This document shows, piece after piece, positions 1-12,088 of a stretch of 64,000 nucleotides of DNA (positions are counted from its first letter, which is position 1; every line of letters starts with the position of its first letter). Origin of the DNA: Pegoplata infirma (taxonomy: Eukaryota > Arthropoda > Insecta > Diptera > Anthomyiidae); NCBI GenBank assembly GCA_963921195.1, contig OY992537.1:70548040-70612039 (forward strand), written 5' to 3'. The translations under genes and the position numbers were made by a program. Below the pieces are notes generated by a model. The model was not told the DNA's origin and ran no database searches. It saw only the letters and a list, made by a program, of their open reading frames with translations.

Positions 1-286
1 TTTTTTTTTCTTTTAAGTAAACAAAAAGTTTTAGTAAACCCTTTTTCTCTTAAATGCAATCAATTCGCCATAAACGTAAAGAATATTTAACTTAATGTAA
101 AAAAACAAATTAAGGAAAACTCTTGTGCTTTTTTAAGTATTTGCATGCACTTTCTTCAAGTTTATTTTCTTTGTTTTAAGTAAAACTACCCTTTATTAAG
201 ATAAGTTGAAGTAAATTCAAAAAAATTTGTGTACTTAAATTAATAACAGTGTTTATTTAATTTCAGTAGAGTTATTTTTTTCAGTG
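1..286. mobile_element. Right end of a TA-flanked DNA element (cut by window start)
   Basis: The stretch ends in TTATTTTTTTCAGTG followed by TA at 287-288. This is the mirror of the CACTGA/CACTCA start used by the other TA-flanked elements here, for example 26886-28002. The left end would lie outside the window. Only one terminus is visible, so the assignment is tentative. No coding potential is seen. Confidence 0.3.
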
Positions 287-507
287 TAAACAATGAACAT
301 AAGGTATAATACCTGTAATTAATATATATAGTTTTAGGGATGGATGTTGAAATTTATGTTAATGCTTGTTTGAAGTAAGGTCTTAAATAGCGCTCAAACT
401 TGGAATTCACAACGCTTATCCACAATTGCCCAATGTTGTGATTTAATATATTTTTTATATTATTTAGACAAAGTAAAATCGTGAAAATAAAAATGTTGAG
501 TATTATA
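287..507. other. Unassigned AT-rich spacer
   Basis: No gene, repeat or element end is recognised. A short open frame on the minus strand has no recognisable content. Confidence 0.4.
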
Positions 508-790
508 CACTCAAAGAAAAATGCTTCATCATATTGATGATATGGTTTCATCACTTGCTGTCATCAATTTTGATGACAAATTTCTTCATATTGATGAAGC
601 TTTTCTTTAATATGATGAAAAATGTCATCGAAACTGAAAAAACAATGACACATTTCATCATATCATCAAAAAGTGTCATCAATATGTCTTTCAAATGTTT
701 TTTTTTTTTTTTTTAATAATTAAAATAATATTAATATAAATAAAACTATTGAATAAATATATAAAAAAAAATGAAAAAAAACAATAAAAA
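508..790. mobile_element. TA-flanked element, left end, with TCATCA/TGATGA repeats
   Basis: TA at 506-507 is followed by CACTCAAAGAAAAATGC, the terminal pattern of the TA-flanked elements in this window. Positions 520-690 are filled with short palindromic TCATCA/TGATGA motifs that can fold on each other. A T-rich tract follows, then an A-rich tract leading into the tRNA-like body at 795-868. I could not find the matching right terminus, so the element may be truncated or extend to about 950. Confidence 0.35.
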
Positions 791-794
791 AAAT

Positions 795-868
795 CCTGCC
801 CTGGCTGGGACTTGAACCCACGGGTCCCCAGCTATAGTATTTATTGTCGACGCATTAGCTAGTTCACC
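795..868 (-). pseudogene. tRNA-like body (degenerate; SINE or captured tRNA)
   Basis: Read on the minus strand, this 74-base stretch starts GGTGAACTAGCTAATGCG (a poor A box) and ends with GTGGGTTCAAGTCCCAGCC, an excellent B box and T-arm with a pairing stem. The anticodon arm and acceptor pairing are poor, so it is unlikely to be a working tRNA. It probably derives from a tRNA carried inside the TA-flanked element beginning at 508. A second tRNA-like body lies at 26621-26692 in another TA-flanked element. Confidence 0.5.
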
Positions 869-1435
869 TATCTATAGATGAAAATCTCCCATCACTACTT
901 AATTAGATAACGTTAAATGTATGCTAATGTGTATATGTAAAGACTCAACATTTTTTGTTATATACATGAGGAGTTCCGTCTAAGACTTAAATTTTGAGGT
1001 AAAAATGATGTGATTTTTGTTTTGATGGCACATCGATGAAAGTTTGCATAAATATTAGAAGCTATTTAAGAATAAGAAATTCGTTCGCGTCAATTAAATC
1101 GCGCAAGGGGGTCAAAAGTTATAGCGGTTTTAAAAATCTTAAAAATATTTTAAAGATTTTTTTTCTACACATTTGTTGCTTGCGTTATTAAAACATGCCA
1201 GGGTATATCATTTCTTCTAAAATATATGATATAATTTTAACCCTTTAATGACCAAACGATTTAAAAAAAAAAATATCTAAGTACCTAAAATCGCGATTAA
1301 TTCGCGGTAAAAGAAAAGTTTCACAAATTTTTATAACATATTTAGGCAATGCGCGTTGGTATTACTGAAAAAAATCGCAGAATATCGTATCATTGTACCA
1401 ATTTTTTGAAAAAAAATCGGTGATGCTTTTTTATA
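869..1435. other. Unassigned AT-rich DNA
   Basis: No coding region or terminal repeat is recognised. There are scattered CGCG words (AATCGCG, TTCGCG) like those in the adjacent fold-back, so part of it may be an older copy of the same repeat family. Confidence 0.3.
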
Positions 1436-2991
1436 ACACCGTCCGACACACTTTTGTACACATGGACCGGACCCGAAAATTCTGAAAGTAGGGCAAAAAA
1501 AAAAGTACCCGTGTCTCCCAGTTTTTCTAGATCAATTCGCGTTTTCGTGAAAAACGCAAAAAAAAAAAATTACATGTAAAAAAAAAGTTCGCTTTTCAGA
1601 AAGTGGGGCTCAAAGTAACATTCTTGTGTTTCCCGGTTTTTCTATATCAATTCGCGTTTTCGCGAAAATGCATTTTTTTTACACACTTGAAAAAATTTAG
1701 TTCATTCCGAAAATAGGACTTAAAATAAAATATTGTTCTAGTTTTTCCATATTCACGAAAAATGCAATTTTGAAAAAATGTATTGCACTATTTTTTATAA
1801 ATATAAAACATAAATGTTAGAGATGGGCGCGTGAGTGATTTTTGACTCACACTCACGCACGCTCACGACAGGAATTTTTGAATCACGCACACTCACTCTC
1901 GAGCATATTTTTTTTTACTCACACTCACTCACAATCACGTGAGTAAATTTAAAACAACTCACACTCACGTGCACTCACGCAAGCTTCACTCACACTCACA
2001 TTGAGTCACACTCACGAAAATTTCAAAGACTATAATTTCAAAAATCTTAAAAAAATTTTCAGCAAAATTTACAGTTCAGCGAAATTTTACATTTTTTTTG
2101 GTTTTTTTTGGGACAAAATCATAAATTAAGCCAAATTTTTTTGTTGCTTTTTTGGTACAATAGGAAATATAAAGAGAAAATAATTCACGCAAACTCACGC
2201 AAAAAAAACGACTCACGCACACTCACTCACGCAATTTTTTTCTCCACTCACACTCACTCACAATCACGAGAGTAAAATTGAAATCAGTCACAATCACGCG
2301 TGATTCACGCGTATCACGCTCAAATCTGCTCATGTTCCCATCTCTAATAAATATACATGATTTACAGCAGAATTACGGTCCTTATACAACAATTGCTAAA
2401 AATAAAATTCTCGTGTCTCCCAATGTAGTATGTATCTATTCGCGTTTTCGCGAAAATGCATTTTTTTGCACACTTAAAAAAAATTTACTACATTCGAAAA
2501 GTGGGACTAAAAATAAAATATTCACCTATTTTTTTTTTAAATTAAAATTAAATTAGCTGGAAAAACTCTGATACATGGGAAATTTCTTTTTAACTCTACT
2601 TGAAATTTTGCGAGTGTGCTAAAAAGAACAAAATATTTGTTTTTTTACAAATTTGCGAATTGATATGAAATAACTGGGACAAAAATGCTTAGATTTAAAC
2701 CCAATTTTTTTTTTTTAACAGTGCAAAAAAAATTTTTTTTAGCGTTTTTCGCGAATACGCGAATTGATGGCGAAAACCTGAGAGACACGGGTTTTTTTTT
2801 TCAACCCCACTTTCTGAATAGCACAATTTTTTTCTATTGTGAAAACTTTTTGTTTTGTTGCATTTTTCGCGAAAACGCGAATTGATCTAGAGAAACTGAG
2901 AGACACGGGTATTTTATTTTTGGCCCAACTTTCCGAATTTTCGTGTCCGGTTCATGTGTACAGCCAAAAGTTGCAATTTGTTGGACGGTGT
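1436..2991. mobile_element. Fold-back element with ACACCGTCCGAC ends
   Basis: The left end ACACCGTCCGACACACTT reappears inverted at 2950-2991 (…GGACGGTGT). Both arms carry matching inner blocks around GACACGGGTA and GAATTGATCTAGA, and repeated TTCGCGTTTTCGCGAAAATG words that are themselves palindromic. The hAT miniature at 1818-2346 sits near the centre. The terminal sequence also occurs inside the tandem repeat at 8575-9320. No clear TSD is found and no protein is encoded. Confidence 0.6.
1818..2346. mobile_element. hAT-like miniature element with CTCACGCAC subterminal repeats
   Basis: The element begins TAGAGATGGGCGCGTGAGTG and ends CCCATCTCTA. It is flanked by ATAAATGT (1810-1817) and ATAAATAT (2347-2354), an 8 bp duplication with one mismatch. 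Both sides are packed with ACTCACGCACACTCAC repeats, which in hAT elements are typical transposase-binding clusters; the middle is AT-rich and non-coding. Ends fit the hAT pattern YARNG. Related copies are at 22672-23159 and 6931-7165. Confidence 0.8.
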
Positions 2992-4018
2992 AACAAGAAA
3001 ATTTAATATGGTCCAAAAAATCTATAATCATCAACATTTTTTAACCCGCCTCTAATTTTATGATGACACATCAAGTGGGCTTTCATTTAAAAAAAATTTC
3101 ATCCGATTTCGTGTAAAGCCTTGGATGTGCCAGATCAAAACAAGTTTAGATAAAATCATCGCGCTTTCCGCTCAGAATGGCTTTAAGTAAAAAGTCAAAA
3201 AGCAAATCAGTTTTACTCGTTAAGGCACGTCTTTTGGTGTATTAGAATGAACATGATGCATTAATTGCTACTAAAAAAAATAAGAAACAGATTTGCAAAT
3301 TTCGCACAATTTTCAAAAATGCCATAAAATTTTTGCAATTTATTTTTTATAAACCCGCCAGTGAGTTTTTTATGTAAACTCACAAAAAACTCGGTTTACG
3401 CAAGAGTCCACCAAATTTCGAATGAAACCTCGAATGTGCCTCGCGAAAAACTGGTATTTAAAAAAAACTACGTTTTTTCTTTCGAAATTTGATCTGCTGA
3501 AACTCCTTAACTATTCGTGGCACATTAACGGGATTAATTCCAAAATGTTAAGAATTACAACAGCTACCAACTCTAGTTCAACTTTTTTCATTTTAGAGAG
3601 GGGGCCGAAATCCTTGATCAAAAAACCTCGAAAATTTAAAAACTCTTAATTTTTGGTTTCAAAACTTAACCGTCTTATAACTTCTTACCAAGCGATGAAG
3701 CATCTATCAAACCAATATTAAAATAAGCTTTTATATGTACTGACTTTGTGCTATGCCGGAAAAATTTGAAATATAAGGAAAACTTATAGAAGGTAAAAAC
3801 TATGGATTATTTCAAGCCATTTTTATCGATTTTTCAACTTTAACCCTCTGTAACTTTTACGGATAAAGTGGGGTAATCCGTAAACATTGCTCAGTGATGG
3901 CTCAAGGTCTTGTTTACACAACTGCATTTACAGTTTTTCTAAATTCCAAAAACTGACGGTTTTTTTAAACATTTATTTCAGTTTCACTGAGTTGAAATTT
4001 AAAAATGATTTTGTGATA
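2992..4018. other. Unassigned DNA, no gene recognised
   Basis: Moderately AT-rich. A 75-codon open frame at 3422-3649 has no recognisable domain and looks like chance. No terminal repeats are identified. Confidence 0.35.
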
Positions 4019-6042
4019 TGAGACATTGCACACCAAATGTCCAGCGAAAAAAACATGTGTACCGTAAACTTCTGAATAGGTTGTATGGATATCCCTATAT
4101 GGAACTTAGAAAATTGCGTTTTTGGTTTTTCAATTTTTAAAAAACTGGGCTTAGGAGGCGTTGTCAAATATTGCAAAAATGGTAAAATTTGTGGCGAGTT
4201 GCCTTGTTTAAATATTTATCACATTAAAACCGAATGCACCACAATCTAAAAATGTACATTCTTATATACACCCAGAAAAGTTTTACAGTAACTATTTACG
4301 GTTATTCAAAAAGTTTTTAGTTAAAGTTGTTTTAAACGTTTTATCGTTTGTTTTTCAAGGAAAATAAAATATTGAATGATTTATACAGTTGTAAAAACAA
4401 TAAACTATTGTAAAAACAATAAACGGAAAAATATTTTTATCAGTTAAATTATTTGTCACTGATTATTCCGTATAATTTTACAGAAGTACGGTTTTTGTAG
4501 TTTGTTATTAAAAAAATTTTGTTTTTACTTCACAAAATAAAAAAAATGTAGACAGTTAAAATAACTGAAATATCGTTTGTTTTTACGGAACGTCTAGTCA
4601 TTTATTAACTTTTAAAAGTAACTGAAAAATTATGTTGTTTCAAATGAAATATAAGTAGTCCGTTTTTTAAAAGGAAAAACGATTGTTTTAAACGTTTTTT
4701 CAGTTAAATTTACTTACATAATATTTTGAGTGTAGTTTTGTATGGGCTATCAATTAAATTTTTTTATTTTTTATTTTGGAAAATTTTCAGAACCCGTTCT
4801 GAAATTTTCCATTTTTAAATAAGTAAATTTATCAAAAATCCGGCCACTTTTTTTTTTTAAAGTTTAGATGTTTGTCCATCCACACAAAAAAATTCAGAAA
4901 CAAGTTCTTCTTTTTTTCGAGAAAATCGCATTTGAATTTTAAATTTCATAACAATTTTTTAATTTGCTTGTATTTGCCTGTTTTAACGTTGCGAATTAGT
5001 AATATTTATGCAATTAATATTACTCATTCGCAACGTTAAAACAAGCAAATACAAGCAAATTACAAAATTGTTATGAAATTTAAAATTCAAATGCGATTTT
5101 CTCGAAAAAAAGAACGTGTTTCTGATTTTTTTTGTGTGGATGGACAAACATCTAAACTTTACAAAAAAAATTAAAAAAAAGTAAAAGTGGCCGTATTTTT
5201 GATAAATTAAATGGACAAACATCTAAACTTTACAAAAAAAAAATTAAAAAAAAAGAAAAAGTGGCCGGATTTTTGATAAGTCAAGCTCTTTGTCTCCCAC
5301 TCTTAAAATTTTGGAACTTGATAACAGAAGGTACGAAAACTGTTAGACGAGGAAAATACGATAATGTTAAATTAACTTTGTTGGTTTGACAAATAATGCT
5401 AACTTTTTATATCGAAAAAGCGCTTAATAAATTTAAAAAAAATGTATCAATTTATAATTTTTATGTTAATATTATTTAAGAAATACATTTAAAAGTATTT
5501 AAAACAAATTGTCAGCAAATAAAAAGTCATTGGATTTCCCGATAATCCACAAAAAAAAACTTTTTTTGCAGCTAGATGAAAAAAAAAGCTAGCTTTGGTC
5601 TGAAAATCGCCAAACTGCAACACTTTTTTTTTGTTTATATCGAACTTAAGGGATTTTTTTTGGTTTGATCAAACGTCCAGTTCGATGACGGACTTAGCAA
5701 AGGGAATTTAAGAGAGGGTTTAACAGAAGAAGGGAGACTTCACATATCTTTAAGTATTGATAGTCTTTGGATAAGTTAACTTATTTAAAAAATGGAAAAT
5801 TTTAGAAATTGAGATTGTGGTGCATTCCGTTTTAATGTGATAAATATTTAATCAAGGCAACTCGCCACAAATTTGACCATTTTTCCAATATTTGACCACG
5901 CCTCCTAAGCCCAGTTTTTGAAAATTAGAAAAACCAAAAACGCAATTTTCTTAGTTCCATATAGGGCTATCCAAACAACCTATTCAGAAATTTACGAGAC
6001 ACATGTTTTTCTGTAGCGGGACATTTGGTGTGGAATGCCTAA
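4019..6042. mobile_element. Long-arm fold-back element, TGAGRCATT family, copy A
   Basis: The ends TGAGACATTGCACACCAAAT and (inverted) GTGTGGAATGCCTAA are flanked by TA on both sides (4017-4018, 6043-6044). The two arms are long inverted repeats meeting near 5010, where a near-perfect palindrome (CAACGTTAAAAC and its inverse) forms the loop. A TA-flanked miniature (4269-4732) interrupts the left arm. The right arm is rearranged around 5200-5700. Copy B, larger and better preserved, is at 51172-56195. No coding region is seen. Confidence 0.75.
4269..4732. mobile_element. TA-flanked miniature DNA element (464 bp)
   Basis: It starts CACCCAGAAAAGTTTTACAG, ends ATAATATTTTGAGTG and is flanked by TA at 4267-4268 and 4733-4734. 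The empty site is visible in the homologous arm at about 51411-51425 (CTTATATAGTTTTGTATGGG), which proves the insertion and the 2 bp duplication. A second copy, 37835-38291, used TG. A TA target suits Tc1/mariner-like transposases, though TG use is unusual. It is non-coding. Confidence 0.85.
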
Positions 6043-6044
6043 TA

Positions 6045-6930
6045 TACGTATTTTGGTCATATGCAGGTAACGATAATCGTTAAACGATTATGAAGATGGT
6101 AAAAATCCGTCCAGAGGGAAAAAGTTCCCTCCTGAAGAACTAAATCAACTTCCATTTGTTCAACAAATGAATTAATTTTTTCGCCATGTGAAGTTTACCG
6201 TTCCTTTTGGAGGCGTGGTAATAGCAAATTATAAAAAGTAATTAAATAATTCTATTATTTTAACCCTAAAAATCGCAATTAATGAGTTTGTAAACATTTA
6301 CGGTAGGGAGGTTGTGCCCCGACACACCCTTAAAAAAAGTTCTCCAAAACGTCACCATAAATTTTTCTATTTGTAGGCGTAGATATAAGAAAATAAGTTA
6401 AAAAATTATAAAATTGTATTCCTTAAGAGCAAAAATCATAGTATAAATCGCGAGAGGATATGTTCCCCTAACATTCCATCTATTCAAAATCCAGATTAAA
6501 TATGAAATCATATATATTTTTTAAACCAATTTTTATGTCATTTTTATGCATATAATTTATTTGTTTAACATTTTGTTTTCCTGTGTGGGGTGATTTCATT
6601 TTCCATGGCAAATTTATTTCTTTTGATCATAATAATATAAACAAGATTTATATCAGCCAACACATGTTGATTATCTAGAATCAATGAACAGGTAGATTTA
6701 ATACTTGTTAACACTTTTATTAGTGTAGAAAAACAGCAACAACAAAAAAATAAAACATTACACATAAAAACAAGAAAGAAATCCCACTTGAAATTAGTAT
6801 TTGCATGTTTTACATGTTTTGTAAAACTACAACTATGGTGGCCATACTTAAGTTGTTGATCGATTTGATTGTCTTTGATTAAATAGAACTCCAATAGAAA
6901 TTAAGAAAATAGAAAAAACAAGTTACGAAG
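6045..6930. other. Unassigned AT-rich DNA
   Basis: No terminal repeat or protein family is recognised. A 109-codon minus-strand open frame (6565-6894) has no domain and includes low-complexity Phe/Cys runs, so it is not called as a gene. Confidence 0.3.
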
Positions 6931-7165
6931 TAGAGATGGGCGCGTGAGTGACTTTTGACACTTCATTTTTCAATCACGCACTCTCACTCACGAGCATAGA
7001 TATTTTTTCTACCCACAATAACGTGAGTAAGTTTAATACAACGCACGCTCACGTGCACTCACACAAGTTTCACACACACTCACGTTGTGGAAATAATTAA
7101 AAACTAAAATTTCAAAAATCTTACAAAAATTTAAGCAAAATTTAAATTTTTTTTTGTAATATACA
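6931..7165. mobile_element. Truncated hAT miniature of the CTCACG family
   Basis: It begins TAGAGATGGGCGCGTGAGTG, identical to the 1818 and 22672 copies, and continues with CTCACG repeats and the AT-rich interior of the 1818 copy up to about 7165. The right terminus is missing, so no TSD can be read. Confidence 0.65.
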
Positions 7166-7454
7166 ATTTTTTTTGTAAATGCCCCAAGGCAATTTTACAG
7201 AAAAAATCTAGTATCTATGACAATTACTTGTAAGTTTTATCACATCAAAATAGTTGTGAGTTTGCAATTTTATTGGTAAAAACCTTGTATAATTACTAAA
7301 AGCTCGTAATTTTTACTAGAAATTCTCGTAAAATAGGTGGTAGCACAAATCCTAGTAAACTCACGAGAATTCGGAGAATTCCATGTAAGTTTTATCGCAT
7401 CAAAAATGTAAAAAATTTAAACATTTACCGGTAAAAAGGTAGTAAAACTACAAA

Positions 7455-8578
7455 AAAATGAATGCGAATTATGTGATCTTGCCCAAAACATTAAATCATG
7501 ATAATGTTTTGCGGAAGATTTGGGTGTACTTGCCAAAGCAAATTTTTTTTAGAAAAAATAATGTTAAATTACTTTGCTATTCCATGCAAAACGAATTGAA
7601 ATATCAGTCGAGGACCCCATTAAAAAACCAAAAGAGCTGTATTTTTGTAAGTGAGTGCAAAAATAAGTGCAAAAAAGTGTTTTTACATTTTGGAGAGTAT
7701 AAAAGATTCGGCACCAAAGAATATAACACTCTCACTTGTTTTATGTACATTTGATAAACAAATGGAAAATTTTTATGCGAAAAGCTTAGACTTGGTGAAA
7801 AAGTAGTTTTGGTAAAAAAAATGATTTTTTTTCACGAAAAACAAAATTATGTTAAAAAAAAATTTAATGAACCCAAAATTTTTGGTGAAAAAAAATTTTG
7901 ATGAAAAAAGTTTTTGATGATTTTTTTTAATAAAAGAAAAATTTTTTGATGTAAAAAAAATTGATGAAAAAAAATATGATAAAAAAATTAATAAAAAAAA
8001 ATTTTTGATAAAAAAAAAAAAATTATGAAAAAAAAAAAAAATTAATGAAAAAAAATTTATGAAAAAAACAGAAAATTGATGAAAAAAAAAATGTTGATGA
8101 AAAAAAAAAACTTTGATAAAAAAAAATTTTTGATGAAAACAAAATTTTGATGAAAAAACAAATTTTATAAAAAAAAAATGGATGAAAAAAAAATTGATGA
8201 AAAAAAAATTTGGTGAAAAAAAATTGATGAAAAAAAAGTATTTGACGAAAAAAAAATTTTTTGATGAAAAAAAAAGATTGTTGAAAAAAAAATTGATGAA
8301 AAAAAAAAATTGATTGAAAAAAAAAAATTATGGAAAAAAAAAAAATTTATGGAAAAAAAAATTTGATGAAAAAACAAAAAATTTATGAAAAAAAAATTTG
8401 ATGAAAAAAATTTTTTTTTGTTGGAAAATTAATTTACTTTTTGTTCACCAGCTGGTGAAAAATGGTTTTATTCACCACGAGGTGAATTATTATCCGCATT
8501 ACAAACCCAAGTTATTAAAATTTTTGGTTTTAAGAAAATGAAAATAGTAATTCTTGTTTTCTTTTTCGTTAAATTTTT
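7455..8578 (-). mobile_element. TTCACC-palindrome element with (GATGAAAA)n core, copy 1
   Basis: In reverse orientation this matches copies at 21318-23470 and 46575-48955. One end carries a pair of palindromes, TTCACCAGCTGGTGAA and TTCACCACGAGGTGAA (8443-8495). The core is a long degenerate array of GATGAAAAAAAATTT units (about 7800-8430). The other end (7455-7790) contains the shared block ending at CCAAAACATTAAATCATG. A 98-codon open frame in that end (7458-7754) is not conserved in the other copies. Exact termini and TSD are not resolved. Confidence 0.6.
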
Positions 8579-9320
8579 CCCCCTGATCCGATTTTGACTA
8601 TATCAACACCATTAGGCATATTTGCGAGAAAGTGCAGGAGGATAGATCTTTTATTTTGGACTGGGTTTATTAGAGGTCGGTTTTGTTCTTCAAGGGGAAA
8701 ATGTTTCCCCCTGATCCGATTTTGACCATTTCTGAACTTAACCAGCCCAAGACCATTAGGCATATTTGCGACAAAGTGCAGGAGGATAGGTCTTTTATTT
8801 TGGGCTCCACAGAAAGGACGGACAAACGGACATTGCTACAATGTCTTTGAATCGATCACTGATCAATAACACCGTCCGACATACTTTTGTACACATGGTT
8901 TCCAAATTTTTTAAAATATTTTTCTAATAAAGTACGCAAAATTTTTAAATTTTTGAGCTGGATTTGTCATTTAACAAGGTTTTTTTTTTGCAAAAGTGGG
9001 GTTTATTAGAGGTCGGTTTTGTTCTTCAAGGAGAAACTTTGTCCCTCTGGTTCGATTTTGCCCATTTCTGATCTTAACCAGCCCAAGACCATAAGACATA
9101 TTTGCGACAAACTGCAGGAGGGTAGATCTTTTATTTTGGACTGCATCATGGTTTCCACAGACAGTACGAAGAGAGCGACATTGCTAGAATATCTTAGAAT
9201 CAATCACTGATCAATAACACCGTCCGATACACTTTTGTACACATGGTTTCGGAATTTTTTAAATATTTTCCCAATAAAGTACGAACAATTTTAAAATTTT
9301 TGAGCTGGATTTAGTTAAAA
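8575..9320. repeat. Tandem repeat, ~340 bp unit, about 2.3 copies
   Basis: A unit starting GTTTATTAGAGGTCGGTTTT recurs at 8663 and 9000, with a partial unit before 8663. Each contains AGACATATTTGCGACAAA-type sequence, TCTTTTATTTTGG and then AACACCGTCCGA…TTTTGTACACATGG, the end sequence of the fold-back at 1436-2991. It looks like a tandemly duplicated end of that family. No coding sense. Confidence 0.65.
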
Positions 9321-11003
9321 AATTCGAATATGAATTTAGGTCGAAATACGTAATTTTTTCAAACTTTGACCGCTGATTTCCGACTGATATATATATATCT
9401 TTACAAAACAAATTTGGTGGGACTTTTTATTATTATTATTTCCTGTTGTTCCTAAGAGGAACAGATTGCCGTGGTGGGACTTAGATATTTAAAAAAATCT
9501 TGACTTGAAAATAAAATAAATCGCTGTCCTACGAAGAATTAGCAAAAAAAAAAATTGTTAATTTCCGCAAAATTTCCTAAATTTTTAGTAAGGCTTAATT
9601 TTTTTTGCTGATTAAAGTTAACTAACTTTTGGCAAATTTTTCAGTAATAAAAATGAACAAAATTTGGAATCAGCTAATTTTCGAGTAAATTTTAAGTTTT
9701 TTTTTCTATCATTGAAAATTTTTCAGTGGGATTTCAGAAACATACTTTTTACAGAATGTTTAAAAAGAATCCGTCATTTGGTTTAAGTGACACAGCCAAA
9801 ATTTATCGCGCAACTGCAGTGATATACATAGGAAAAATCAGTTCCATAAATTGCTCTTCTCGCTTAGTATTTGTGAAATAAAAGCAACATTAGAACACCT
9901 AGCGGTAAAAACATAACTACTTTTTAAAATTATCTTTAATTTTTATTCATTTACATTTAAAAAATGTTTAAATAAATTTTTCTGGATTTTTCTTGACAAT
10001 TTAGTGGGAAATTGTGTAAAATTTGATTTTAGCTTGACAAATGACATTTTGGTTTGATTCTTGACACGTACTAAAAAAACTTGATAATCCAAACAAATCA
10101 AGCCCGTCTGGCAACCCTACCCCATATTGTCGTTGAAGGGTATTATAAAGATTTTTTTTTAAAAATTTAATATATTCAATATTTTTGAATAAAGCTTTTG
10201 TCATACCGCCTTTAACGAAACATTGTATTCAGCCTCCAAAAAAACATTTTATCTCATTCCAATTAATTAATGCATTCTGATTGACTTAATCATGAATTAA
10301 TAAAATTCTATAATCCTAAATTTATAACTCACATAATTTTAAATTTAAACACAGTTGAACCCTTTATTTAGCATGTTTTTACTTCCTTAATTTAAAAATG
10401 ACTCCAAAAACAAAAAACATGACTATAAAAACGGGGTAATTTTTATTGAAAAATTATTGTTATTACGCACAAATCGTTTATTATTAATTTTTATGTAGAA
10501 TTTACAGACATCAGCCATACATTAATAAAAAATAATATACAAAAAGCTCATTCTATTCACGCTAAAAAAGTTGAAAAAAAAAAAAATAATGAAAGGAAGA
10601 ATAACAATATTTGCGTGTTTATGTTACAACAGAAGGTTCATTAATGTCTTTCAAATAAAGATTCCCCTTGTTTGCAACTAGAACTTGAATGGAAAAAAAT
10701 AATAAATATTATTATAGTCACGTGACTCACACCTACACATATTGCACAGACTGATGTTGTTTACTTTACAGGTTAATCGTTCCATTCTATACATTTAACT
10801 TTGCACTATGAGCTGAGACTAAAAAAAATACTTCAGGTAAATTTAATATTAAGCAGATGTAATTCGATACGTTATCATTTATTGTATCAATAGGTCGTTT
10901 GTACTTCGAAAAACATCAAGATCAATTGCAAATAAAGATCAATTGTGATTCGGAGACTCGAATTGTTATTCGAAATATATCAACTGAACTTCAATTAAAT
11001 TAA
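9321..11003. other. Unassigned AT-rich DNA
   Basis: Nothing recognised apart from simple T/A runs and a short (ATT)n tract near 9430. Open frames are short and without domains. Confidence 0.3.
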
Positions 11004-11110
11004 CCCCCCGTTTCTGTATAACGAACGAACGACGAACGCCAATAATACAATAACAAAATATATTCAAATTCGTGACCTCCGTCGTTAATTCATAATACAG
11101 AAACTGGGGG
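11004..11110. mobile_element. 107 bp hairpin miniature element with TAA duplication
   Basis: The ends CCCCCCGTTTCTGTAT and ATACAGAAACTGGGGG form inverted repeats, followed inwards by imperfect pairing (AACGACG/CGTCGTT). Both sides are flanked by TAA (11001-11003, 11111-11113). A 3 bp TWA duplication is typical of PIF/Harbinger-related miniatures. It is too small to encode anything. Confidence 0.65.
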
Positions 11111-12088
11111 TAAATAAAATTTATTAAAATAAGATTTTTTTTTAATTTGCACATATGAAATCAAACAAAATTCTGAAAGTTTACTGATGTAGAGCAATTT
11201 TCGAAATTTCTCTAATGTTGCCCCATTGTGCCTAGCCGGAAATTGCATAGTATATGACCGTTTAATGTTTAAGTTAAACGCGTGTTAGTCCCATTTTGTC
11301 TAATAACGTCATGTTTACATTGTAGAGTTAAACTAAACATAAATTGTGTTAGTCTAAGGATGGACCTCAAACATTTGAAAATTATTTACTGCAGTTAAAA
11401 ACAGAAAACAAAATGCATGCAATAATATCATGACTGACACGATGTTCAACTAAATGACTCTTAAAACTCCACCCTAGTTTTTGACATATTACCCACCATA
11501 TGACACTTGTTAAGGAACCATTAATTTGAATATTAAAACAATGTTGTTAGAAGTTACAGACCGGGTTTTTAATATTATAAAGGGATGACAGTTTTTTTTT
11601 CAATAATACGGAACCCTAACCCACCAGTTCAGAATCTGATGGCCATTTCTTGTCAGTGCACAGAGGGCCAGACAGATCGATTTCCGGCCAAAAGTCCTTA
11701 TTTGTAAATTCTCAAAAAAATGTTTACCAGTTTGTTGGGAACTTATCATTATGATCCATTATCATTATGAACTTATCATTATGATCCAATTACAGCCTTT
11801 CCTTTGACAGGTCTTCAAAGTTAAAAAAGTTGGTAAAAAATTTGTAAAAGTTGAGATACTTTTTTAATTTTTTTTCCAAACTTCTATTGCTAATGTTTAA
11901 CTTTTTGTTTGAGTGGTTCAACTTTATATATAAGCCTTTGTAACGAAAATAACATAGACAAACATAACTTAATTGCCTGGCAGCAATTCGCGTTTTTTGT
12001 GAAAGAATTTATAATTTTTTAGCTATTTACCTCGCGCCGAAAAAATCCTCAGTGATCCTCAGTTCGATACAATCGCTCTACATTTTTT
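11111..12088. other. Unassigned DNA with a small retro-derived patch
   Basis: Mostly unrecognised. Positions 11650-11705 (TGCACAGAGGGCCAGACAG, GGCCAAAAGTCCT) match, inverted, the block at 19478-19520, so both belong to a shared dispersed repeat. There is an internal short direct duplication at 11740-11785 (GAACTTATCATTATGATCCA). Confidence 0.35.

Noticed and set aside
795..868. Functional tRNA gene
   Set aside because: The B box and T-arm are good but acceptor and anticodon stems do not pair; called a tRNA-like relic.
6565..6894. 109-codon minus-strand open frame as a gene
   Set aside because: No domain, low-complexity Phe/Cys stretch, no supporting context.
8165..8377. Phe/Ser-rich open frame on the minus strand
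   Set aside because: Pure translation of the GATGAAAA simple repeat.
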